A stretch of 5,324 nt of DNA from Spirochaetaceae bacterium (GTDB taxonomy: Bacteria; Spirochaetota; Spirochaetia; Treponematales; Breznakiellaceae), in contig JAITKD010000088.1 in the NCBI GenBank assembly GCA_031278575.1, positions 1 through 5,324 on the forward strand, written 5' to 3'. How positions within the stretch are numbered: the first letter of the stretch is position 1; every line of letters begins with the position of its first letter. The notes beneath the pieces were generated by a model. That model ran no database searches. It had not been told where the DNA came from and saw nothing but the letters and a program-made list of their open reading frames with translations. Positions 1 through 4,859 of the stretch are shown here, piece after piece. The translations under genes were made by a program, and so were the position numbers.

Positions 1-621
1 ACCCGTTATGTGGTCCCCGACGTGCAGGTTTTAAAAAAAGAAGGGGAATTCGTTATCGTCCTCAACGACGAGGAGATTCCGGTCCTGGGGATAAATCCCT
101 TTTTTATGAAAATTTCCGATGAAAAAAACGGGGAAACGCCGGCCCGGGATTTTGCCCGGGAAAACATCAAAGAGGCCCGCTGGTTTATCCAATCGATCAA
201 CCTCCGGAACCATACCCTCCTCAGGGTGTCCCGGGCTATTGTGGAATTTCAGCGTTCTTTTTTCGCCTACGGCCCCAAACACATAGCCCCCCTTACCCTA
301 AAGGATATCGCCAAAGAGCTGTCGGTCCACGAAACCACGGTTTCCCGTACCGCCAACGGTAAATATATGCAGACCGAATGGGGTATTTTTGAACTCCGCC
401 ATTTCTTTACCAATTCCATCAGCGGTTCCGGTTCCGGGGGCTCCCGGTATTCCAAAGAGGGGGTAAAAGAAACGATCCGGGAACTGATATCCACGGAGGC
501 CCGGCATTTTTCGGATCAGGAAATCTCGGACCTTCTGTCCAAACGGGGAATTTCTATCGCCCGGCGAACGGTCTCAAAGTATCGCAGGGAGTTGGATTTG
601 GGTTCATCCTATGGCCGGTGA
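1..621 (+). CDS. rpoN: RNA polymerase sigma-54 factor RpoN, C-terminal part (5' end outside window)
   Basis: This is the last 206 codons of sigma-54, the sigma factor that recognises -24/-12 promoters and needs AAA+ activators to open DNA. The frame is open from the first base (T-R-Y-V-V-P-D-V), so the GTG at 10 is an internal valine codon and not a start. The opening part matches the end of the core-binding domain (YVVPDVQV, then INPFF). A helix-turn-helix follows at 292-348 (LTLKDIAKELSVHETTVSR), then the KYMQTEWGIFELRHFF segment. The RpoN box that reads the -24 element is at 559-588 (ARRTVSKYRR; family consensus ARRTVAKYRE, so positions 6 and 10 differ). Full-length family members have roughly 450-500 residues, so over half the gene lies to the left. 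The gene ends at TGA 619-621, just before a strong hairpin. The hpf gene follows at 872, a common pairing. Identification is secure from the motifs. Confidence 0.96.
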   Translation, partial: TRYVVPDVQVLKKEGEFVIVLNDEEIPVLGINPFFMKISDEKNGETPARDFARENIKEARWFIQSINLRNHTLLRVSRAIVEFQRSFFAYGPKHIAPLTLKDIAKELSVHETTVSRTANGKYMQTEWGIFELRHFFTNSISGSGSGGSRYSKEGVKETIRELISTEARHFSDQEISDLLSKRGISIARRTVSKYRRELDLGSSYGR

Positions 622-635
622 ACCGGATAAAGAAT

Positions 636-660
636 CCCCGGAGCAGGCTCCGGGGTATTT
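636..660 (+). terminator. Strong GC hairpin after rpoN, candidate terminator
   Basis: CCCCGGAG (636-643) and CTCCGGGG (648-655) form a perfect 8-bp stem with loop CAGG, starting 15 bases after the rpoN stop. It is followed by TATTT rather than a long T run, so Rho-independent termination would be moderate at best. On the minus strand the hairpin begins AATACCCCG and is followed by ATTCTTTA. The same unit recurs in diverged form at 714-740, so this may be a dispersed palindromic repeat serving as a terminator. Confidence 0.55.
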
Positions 661-713
661 AAGATTTCTCCTTGAAATCTTTGTGTACGCGGGGAACACA
701 TCCCCCGCGCCCC

Positions 714-740
714 AGTTTTCCGCAGCAAGTGCGGGGTATT
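714..740 (-). repeat. Second, diverged copy of the AATACCCCG palindromic unit
   Basis: Read on the minus strand, 740-714 begins AATACCCCGCACTTGCTGCGG. The copy at 659-632 begins AATACCCCGGAGCCTGCTCC. Both have the same nine-base head, then a hairpin with a similar loop but different stem bases that stay paired (here CCGCA 720-724 with TGCGG 730-734). Changed but still paired stems suggest that the structure is kept. Whether more copies exist elsewhere in the genome cannot be seen from here. Confidence 0.45.
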
Positions 741-785
741 AAACCAAAAGGGCTATGCCCTAATAGACTGGTGAGACAGCCAGCG

Positions 786-855
786 AAGCCGCCGGACAAG
801 TCCAGCGCATAAAATACAGCGGCTTTTTCAAAATTTGATATGTGGAAAAGGCCGC
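786..855 (+). promoter_or_regulatory. hpf leader with two mutually exclusive stems, possible attenuator
   Basis: AAGCCGC (786-792) can pair with GCGGCTT (819-825), giving a stem whose 3' arm runs into a T5 stretch (824-828), which resembles a terminator. The same 3' arm, as GCGGCTTTTTC (819-829), can instead pair with GAAAAGGCCGC (845-855) as an 11-bp stem with one G-U pair and a 15-base loop. The second stem would remove the first and ends only 5 bases before the hpf ribosome binding site (AGGAGG 861-866). An inner stem, GGAC 794-797 with GTCC 800-803, also exists but its 2-base loop is too tight. Two alternative structures are seen in the sequence. The regulatory role is inferred and no ligand or known riboswitch class is recognised. 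Confidence 0.35.
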
Positions 856-871
856 TATATAGGAGGTTAAT

Positions 872-1162
872 ATGAATTTTGATGTCAAGGCAGTCCATTT
901 TACTTTACGGGAGGATACTAGGGAGTATCTAAGCCGAAAAATAGGCCGAATTCATAACGCGGAAAATATGATTATCGACCTAAAATTCACCTTTACCAAG
1001 GACAAGGACTTTACCGCCGAAACTACGGTTAACTTCCGCTGGGGTGTTTCTATACATTTAAAGGAACATGATTTTGATCTTAATCCGGCAATCGATAAAC
1101 TTATCGATAAGCTGGAAGCAAAAATCATAAAGGAGAAAGAAAAGGTTACGGAAAAGCGGTAG
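872..1162 (+). CDS. hpf: Ribosome hibernation promoting factor, short form (HPF/RaiA, sigma-54 modulation family)
   Basis: The 96-residue product belongs to the family that binds the 30S subunit near the decoding site and silences ribosomes during starvation or stationary phase. Its pattern fits the family's beta-alpha-beta-beta-beta-alpha fold. It starts MNFDVKAVHFTLREDTREYL, then has a helix with the KIGRI segment, strands around residues 33-67, and a charged C-terminal helix (NPAIDKLIDKLEAKI, then a Lys/Glu-rich tail). It lacks the C-terminal dimerisation domain of long HPF proteins. The start is set by AGGAGG at 861-866, 5 bases before ATG 872. It follows rpoN in the same direction, the arrangement that gave the family its old 'sigma-54 modulation' name, but the 250-base structured gap suggests separate control. 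The coding sequence is visibly more AT-rich than rpoN or uvrC. The family assignment is firm, while the exact biochemical subtype (HPF or RaiA/YfiA) is less certain. Confidence 0.9.
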   Translation: MNFDVKAVHFTLREDTREYLSRKIGRIHNAENMIIDLKFTFTKDKDFTAETTVNFRWGVSIHLKEHDFDLNPAIDKLIDKLEAKIIKEKEKVTEKR

Positions 1163-1197
1163 CCTTTAACGTAATTCCTGAAGAAAGGAGGCTTTTT
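1161..1197 (+). terminator. Candidate Rho-independent terminator after hpf
   Basis: AGCCT (1161-1165, overlapping the hpf stop codon) pairs with AGGCT (1189-1193), and TTTT (1194-1197) follows. A small inner TCC/GGA pairing is possible. The stem is short and the loop long, so this is a modest candidate. Its position directly after hpf, and facing the end of convergent uvrC, supports it. Confidence 0.4.
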
Positions 1198-1205
1198 CGA
1201 TACTT

Positions 1206-1225
1206 GGGGCGGATTTTGAAGCCCC
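1206..1225 (-). terminator. Weak hairpin after the uvrC stop
   Basis: GGGGC (1206-1210) and GCCCC (1221-1225) form a 5-bp stem with a 10-base loop, 20 bases past the uvrC stop on the minus strand. No T run follows in that direction, so it is at most a weak terminator or an RNA 3'-end stabiliser. Confidence 0.25.
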
Positions 1226-1244
1226 GGAGGGATATAGATTTTTC

Positions 1245-3224
1245 TCAAGGGGAATAGTCCGGTTCGGCGGCTTCGGCGGCGAGGGATATGCCGGTATGGG
1301 TATTGGTTTTGCCGTAGGCATCCGATGTTGGCGGCCCTCCCCGGGCCAAGCGCCTCCGGGCCGCCTCCTGGTCCTCCAGGGCCAGCTTCGCCGCGGCCCG
1401 GACCGCCCGGGCCGCGGGGGCGCTGATCCCGCAGCGCTCCGCCAAGTCCTCCGCCGGGGCGGCGGCTATGGCGTAGAGGGTCCGGTATGCCTTCATGACG
1501 GCCGCGGCCCGTTTGGGGCCGATGCCCTCCACCGATTCCAGTACGGGGAAAAAAAGGTCCTTGGACCGGAGCCGCTGGTTAAAGGAGGTGGCAAACCGGT
1601 GGGTCTCGTCCCGGACAAACTGGAGTACCTTGAGGGCCTCGGAGCGTTTTGAAAGCCGTATCGGCTGCCGGGCATGGGGGAGCCAGAGTTCCTCGTCCCG
1701 TTTTGCCAGGCCCACCACGTCGCTGTCCATGCCCAGTTCGTTAAAAACCCCCTTGGCGGCGTTTACCTGGCCGACGCCCCCGTCGATGAGGACCAGGTCG
1801 GGCAGTTCTTTCCCCTCCCGGATGAGCCGGCTGTACCGGCGCCGGACCGCTTCCCGCATGGCCGCAAAATCGTCTACCATCCCCACCACGGTGCGGAGCT
1901 TGAAGTACCGGTAGTTTTTCCGGTCCGGAACCCCGTTTTTAAAGGAAATCAGGGAGGCCACGGGGTGTTTTCCGTCCAATTGGGCGATATCAAAGCCCTC
2001 GATCCGTTCGGGCCGGGTCTTGAGCCCCAGGGACTGGGCAAGCTCGTCTAGGGCGGGCCCCGCCCCCCGTTCCTTGAGCCGCTGCCGGAGGTCCTCCTGG
2101 GCGTTCTGCCGGGCCATAGCCAGGATGGCCCGGTGGCGGCGGCCCTCCCCCTCCCCGGGGCTGTTTTCCCCGGGGAAGTACCGTTCCGGCTTACGGCCGA
2201 ATTGCCCGGTGAACCACCGGTCAAGGCCGGAAAAATCCCGGCTTTCCCCGGCCAGATAGATCCGGGGCGGGGGCGGGCGGTCCGGGACATAGTAAGCGGC
2301 GATAAAGGTCTCCAGGGACTCCTCCTCCTCCGCGGCGGAACGGGTCCGAAACAGTTCCCGGCCGGTCATCTTTCCCCCCCGCATGGAGAAGACCGTAAAG
2401 GTGGTAAAGATCCCCTCGGTGGCCCAGGCGATATAATCCCTGGCCTCGCCGTCAAAGTCCACCACGGCGTTTTCCGCCGAAAGCTCCCCGATGGCGGTAA
2501 TGGCGTCCCGGAGCCGGATCGCCCGCTCAAACCGTTGTTCCCCCGCTGCCCGGTGCATCGCCTCGGTAAGTTCCATGATGAGGGATTCGGTTTCCCCGGC
2601 GAGGAGTTTTTGTACCCGTTCCACATGGCGGCCATAGGCCGCGGCGTCGATCTTGCCGCAGCAGGGGGCCTCGCATCGGCCGATATGGTAGTACATACAG
2701 GGGGCGTCCCGCTTCCGGAAGGGGCTCCCCCTGCTGTTCCGGGAAGAACCGCATTTCCGCAGGGGGAAAAGCTTGTCGATAAGATCCAGCATGGTGTCCA
2801 CCGCGGTTATATTGGGGAAGGGGCCGAAATAACGGGAGCCGTCTTCCAGAACGTGGCGGGTTCTGAAGATCCGGGGAAACTCCTCGGCGGTGATCCGGAT
2901 CACGGGGTATGTTTTCCCGTCCTTCAGGTTGATATTGTACTTGGGACTATGCTGTTTGATCAGGGTGTTTTCCAGGAGCAGGGCTTCGTATTCGTTGGCG
3001 GTGATGATCGTTTCTATGGCTCCGACATGGGCGACGAGGGTGGCGGTTTTGATGTCCTTGGCGCCGGAAAAATAAGAAACCAGCCGGTTCCGCAGGATCC
3101 GGGCCTTTCCCACATAGATGATCCGGTTTTCCCCGTCCCGCATGATATACACCCCCGGCCCTAAAGGGGCGTCATGGGCGGCGGCCTTTAAGGAAACGAT
3201 ATTTTCAGGGGGCCGGGTATTCAT
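1245..3224 (-). CDS. uvrC: UvrABC excinuclease subunit C
   Basis: UvrC makes the two incisions flanking a lesion after UvrA and UvrB have loaded on damaged DNA. The 659-residue product shows the whole family layout. An N-terminal GIY-YIG nuclease makes the 3' cut (GVY at 24-26, YVGKARILRNRLVSYF from 37). A cysteine cluster follows (C158, C176, C184, C188) at the place where E. coli UvrC binds an iron-sulphur cluster. A UvrB-interacting UVR segment lies near 203-245. The RNase H-like nuclease makes the 5' cut (FDIAQ with D412, LIDGG with D481, DETH with H542). A helix-hairpin-helix follows (VEGIGPKRAAAV from about 565), then a low-complexity tail. I prefer ATG at 3224 over the in-frame GTG at 3230, because GAAAGG lies 5 bases before the ATG but abuts the GTG. 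The pyrI stop is 25 bases upstream in the same direction, so uvrC probably shares the pyrBI transcript. No key residue is missing. Confidence 0.97.
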   Translation of the reverse strand: MNTRPPENIVSLKAAAHDAPLGPGVYIMRDGENRIIYVGKARILRNRLVSYFSGAKDIKTATLVAHVGAIETIITANEYEALLLENTLIKQHSPKYNINLKDGKTYPVIRITAEEFPRIFRTRHVLEDGSRYFGPFPNITAVDTMLDLIDKLFPLRKCGSSRNSRGSPFRKRDAPCMYYHIGRCEAPCCGKIDAAAYGRHVERVQKLLAGETESLIMELTEAMHRAAGEQRFERAIRLRDAITAIGELSAENAVVDFDGEARDYIAWATEGIFTTFTVFSMRGGKMTGRELFRTRSAAEEEESLETFIAAYYVPDRPPPPRIYLAGESRDFSGLDRWFTGQFGRKPERYFPGENSPGEGEGRRHRAILAMARQNAQEDLRQRLKERGAGPALDELAQSLGLKTRPERIEGFDIAQLDGKHPVASLISFKNGVPDRKNYRYFKLRTVVGMVDDFAAMREAVRRRYSRLIREGKELPDLVLIDGGVGQVNAAKGVFNELGMDSDVVGLAKRDEELWLPHARQPIRLSKRSEALKVLQFVRDETHRFATSFNQRLRSKDLFFPVLESVEGIGPKRAAAVMKAYRTLYAIAAAPAEDLAERCGISAPAARAVRAAAKLALEDQEAARRRLARGGPPTSDAYGKTNTHTGISLAAEAAEPDYSP

Positions 3225-3249
3225 ATCCACCTTTCATGAGCGGTTCCCG

Positions 3250-3684
3250 TTAGCGGAAATCCCCGGCAAAGCGGATCTCGTCGCAGTATTCGCAGCGATA
3301 GGTACGCTGTTCGGGGTTTTCCAGGTGAAAGATGTGGGGGACATAGGCCTCGGTGGAGGTGATGCACCGGGGATTTTTACAGATCAGGATGTCTTCCACC
3401 CGTTCAGGAAGCTGGAGTTTGATCTTCCGGGTGATTTTTTCATTTTCTATGATATTCACCGTAATATTGGGATCGATAAGGCCGAGGATATCCAAATTTA
3501 TGGTGATGGTATTGTCGATCTTGATGATGTCCTTGCGGCCCATGTGTTCCGAGCTGGCGTTTACCACAAAGGCCACCGTGTAGGGGGCCTTACTGAGGCC
3601 GAGCCAGTTGAAGATCCGTATCCCCAAGCCCGCTTTAATATGATCGATGACGATCCCGTTTTTTATTTTGGCGATATTTAACAT
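3250..3684 (-). CDS. pyrI: Aspartate carbamoyltransferase regulatory chain
   Basis: PyrI is the non-catalytic chain of class B aspartate carbamoyltransferase. In the E. coli enzyme, dimers hold two PyrB trimers together and carry feedback control by CTP and activation by ATP. The 144-residue product begins [19 protein letters not shown], the nucleotide-binding N-terminal part, with the LGI segment following. The [11 protein letters not shown] stretch is at about 48-58. The C-terminal zinc domain is complete: C102 and C107 (CKNPRC) with C131 and C134 (CEYC), the four zinc ligands that contact PyrB. The E. coli protein is about 153 residues, so length is normal. Its ATG lies inside the end of pyrB (7-base overlap), so translation is probably coupled, with GGGAG 7 bases before the start. 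It is intact although pyrB carries a frameshift, which argues that the ATCase was functional at least until recently. Confidence 0.96.
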   Translation of the reverse strand: MLNIAKIKNGIVIDHIKAGLGIRIFNWLGLSKAPYTVAFVVNASSEHMGRKDIIKIDNTITINLDILGLIDPNITVNIIENEKITRKIKLQLPERVEDILICKNPRCITSTEAYVPHIFHLENPEQRTYRCEYCDEIRFAGDFR

Positions 3685-4608
3685 GGAACCACTCCCAGGA
3701 TCGAAGCGATGAGGGCCATTCGGACGTACATACCGTATTTTGCCTGCTTAAAATAGACCGCCCGGGGGTCCCGGTCAACCTCCCGGTCGATCTCGTTTAC
3801 CCGGGGCAGGGGATGGAGGACGAGCAGGGAAGGCCGGGCCAGTTCCATCTTTTCCGTATTCAGGACGTAACTGTCCTTGAGGCGTATATAATCCTCCTCG
3901 TTAAAAAACCGTTCCCGTTGTACCCTGGTCATGTACAGCACATCCAGTTCCGGCATTACCTCCTCAAGACGGTCGGCCTCGGCATATTTAATCCCCTCTT
4001 TTTCCAGAATTTCCCGGGTGATATAGCCGGGGACCCGCAGTTCCGGGGGGGAAATAAACAGCATCCTGATATGGGGGTAACGGGCCAGGGCTTTTGCCAG
4101 GGAATGGACGGTACGGCCGAACTTGAGGTCCCCGCAGAAGCCCACGGTGATGTCCCGGATAGCCCCCCGGAGGCGCTTGATGGTCAGCAGGTCCGTCAGG
4201 GTTTGGGTGGGATGGTGGTGCCCGCCGTCGCCGGCGTTGATCACCGGCGCATCCGCGTACCGGGAGGCGAGGAGGGCGGCCCCTTCCTTGGGGTTCCGCA
4301 TGACCAGGATGTCGGCGTAACAGGACACGGTTTTTACCGTATCCGCCAGGCTCTCCCCCTTAGCCGCGGAGGAGGAACCGGGTTCGGCGAACCCCAGGCA
4401 GCTTCCCCCCAGGCGTAACATGGCCGCCTCAAAACTCAGGCGGGTCCGGGTGCTGGGCTCAAAAAAAAAGGGTGGCCAAAACCTTGCCCCGGCAATAATC
4501 CCGGACCCGGTCCCGGTTGGCCTCAATATCTTCGGCCAGGCGGAAAAGTTCCTCCAATTCCTCAAGGGTAAAATCACCCGGTTCTATAAGATGCCTGCCG
4601 GTGAGCAT
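3678..4608 (-). CDS. pyrB: Aspartate carbamoyltransferase catalytic chain, reading frame broken by +1 base in a homopolymer
   Basis: PyrB condenses carbamoyl phosphate with aspartate, the first committed step of pyrimidine synthesis. The first 49 codons ([13 protein letters not shown] to GKVLATLFF) run from 4608 to the homopolymer and then hit TGA at 4461-4459. The rest (EPSTRTR onward) is open in the next frame down to TAA 3680-3678. Removing one of the nine A/T bases at 4461-4469 restores a continuous 309-residue protein, the usual length. Catalytic signatures are all there in restored numbering: STRTR 52-56, the 80s loop (S80, K83), R104, HHHPTQ 130-135, R165, YMTRVQ 225-230 and LHPLPR 264-269. 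The start is ATG 4608, preceded by GGAGGG (4617-4612). An in-frame ATG at 4644 lies in a hairpin and would add 12 unlikely residues. pyrI overlaps its end. As written, only a 49-residue fragment would be made unless slippage corrects the frame. Sequencing error is the simplest alternative. Confidence 0.93.
4461..4469 (-). other. Nine-base homopolymer causing the pyrB frameshift
   Basis: There are nine A on the plus strand (nine T in the pyrB sense strand, after CCACCC-type sequence and before GAGCCC). In-frame reading needs CTT TTT TTT GAG, that is eight T. A run of this length is prone to polymerase slippage during sequencing, replication and transcription. Confidence 0.9.
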
Positions 4609-4617
4609 AGTCCCTCC
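4609..4617 (-). promoter_or_regulatory. pyrB ribosome binding site
   Basis: GGAGGG occupies 4617-4612 on the minus strand, with ACT between it and ATG 4608. This decides the start at 4608 over the in-frame ATG at 4644, which has no Shine-Dalgarno sequence and would put coding sequence through the hairpin at 4627-4660. Confidence 0.7.
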
Positions 4618-4626
4618 GCTCCATTG

Positions 4627-4660
4627 GACTTGTTCAAGAACCATGATTCTTGAACAAGTC
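4627..4660. repeat. Perfect 14-bp inverted repeat in the pyrB leader
   Basis: GACTTGTTCAAGAA (4627-4640) and TTCTTGAACAAGTC (4647-4660) are exact reverse complements around the 6-base loop CCATGA. In pyrB mRNA this would fold into a stable hairpin about 10 bases upstream of the GGAGGG. In DNA it could be an operator for a dimeric regulator. It shares the TTGTTCAA core with the repeat at 4700-4727. Confidence 0.75.
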
Positions 4661-4662
4661 TC

Positions 4663-4691
4663 GCAAAATGTGGTACATTTTGCTGTTTTTT
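4663..4691 (+). terminator. Hairpin with T6 tail, terminator-like on the plus strand
   Basis: GCAAAATGT (4663-4671) and ACATTTTGC (4675-4683) form a perfect 9-bp stem with loop GGT, followed by TG and T6 (4686-4691). The form is that of a plus-strand Rho-independent terminator, but no plus-strand gene ends here. It could stop transcription antisense to pyrB from reaching the transposase gene, or be part of a repeat element with its two flanking palindromes. Confidence 0.4.
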
Positions 4692-4699
4692 ATCGGAAT

Positions 4700-4727
4700 T
4701 TGTTCAAAAACTGAAGTTTTTGAACAA
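4700..4727. repeat. Perfect 12-bp inverted repeat, second TTGTTCAA palindrome
   Basis: TTGTTCAAAAAC (4700-4711) and GTTTTTGAACAA (4716-4727) pair perfectly around the loop TGAA. The outer arm also pairs with TTGTTCAAGAAC at 4630-4641 with one G-U, so the two palindromes together form terminal inverted repeats of a segment of about 100 bases. With the proposed promoter, this hairpin lies at the very 5' end of the pyrB transcript. Confidence 0.75.
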
Positions 4728-4739
4728 CGCTAGTATCAA

Positions 4740-4769
4740 ATTTTACCATAAAGGGATTCGTCCTGGCAA
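4740..4769 (-). promoter_or_regulatory. Candidate sigma-70-type promoter for pyrB-pyrI-uvrC
   Basis: On the minus strand, TTGCCA (4769-4764) and TAAAAT (4745-4740) are separated by 18 bases, close to the -35 and -10 consensus. Transcription would start near 4733 and give a leader of about 125 bases containing both TTGTTCAA hairpins. The assignment rests on hexamer similarity alone. Confidence 0.4.
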
Positions 4770-4859
4770 GGGAAAAATGAGGAAGCCCGGGGCAACCGTA
4801 TTATAAATCCCCTCAAGAAAAAAAGAAAAAAGCCGATAGGGACGGGATGGAGGGGAATA

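Larger units (their letters stand above)
656..871. other. Hairpin-dense intergenic region between rpoN and hpf, no gene seen
   Basis: I find no convincing coding sequence in these bases. What is visible is a series of hairpins. AAGATTTC 661-668 pairs with GAAATCTT 674-681 (8 bp, 5-base loop). CGCGGGG 688-694 pairs with CCCCGCG 703-709. CCGCA 720-724 pairs with TGCGG 730-734. GGGC 750-753 pairs with GCCC 757-760. The leader stems at 786-855 follow. A 79-codon minus-strand open frame (659-898) overlaps the start of hpf and has no recognisable domain, so I treat it as chance or repeat-derived. No clear sigma-70 promoter was found. TAAAAT at 810-815 is a possible -10, but it has no good -35. Confidence 0.5.

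Noticed and set aside
659..898. Minus-strand open frame of 79 codons between rpoN and hpf
   Set aside because: It overlaps the start of hpf, passes through several hairpins and has no domain that I recognise. It is better read as repeat-derived or chance.
2133..3164. Plus-strand open frame of 343 codons
   Set aside because: It lies fully antisense to uvrC, whose motifs are complete. The product is proline- and glycine-rich with no domain, as expected from the antisense of a gene with GC-rich third positions.
3225..3230. GTG start for uvrC two codons upstream
   Set aside because: The Shine-Dalgarno-like GAAAGG overlaps or abuts this GTG, whereas it is well spaced for the ATG at 3224.
3118..3681. 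Plus-strand open frame of 187 codons
   Set aside because: It is antisense to pyrI and the start of uvrC, has no recognisable domain, and the zinc cysteines of PyrI prove the opposite strand is coding.
3813..4418. Plus-strand open frame of 201 codons
   Set aside because: It is antisense to pyrB, whose active-site motifs are conserved on the minus strand. The composition is that of a shadow frame.
4469..4577. Alternative PyrB start in the downstream frame (ATG near 4577)
   Set aside because: It would replace the conserved [12 protein letters not shown] and GKVLATLFF segments with unrelated sequence. Those segments are encoded in the frame beginning at 4608, so a frame break is the better reading.
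4634..4678. Possible 14-residue leader peptide MYHILRDLFKNHGS before pyrB on the minus strand
   Set aside because: There is no Shine-Dalgarno sequence upstream of its ATG, it runs through both hairpins, and it shows no pyrimidine-related attenuation design. A short chance frame is more likely.
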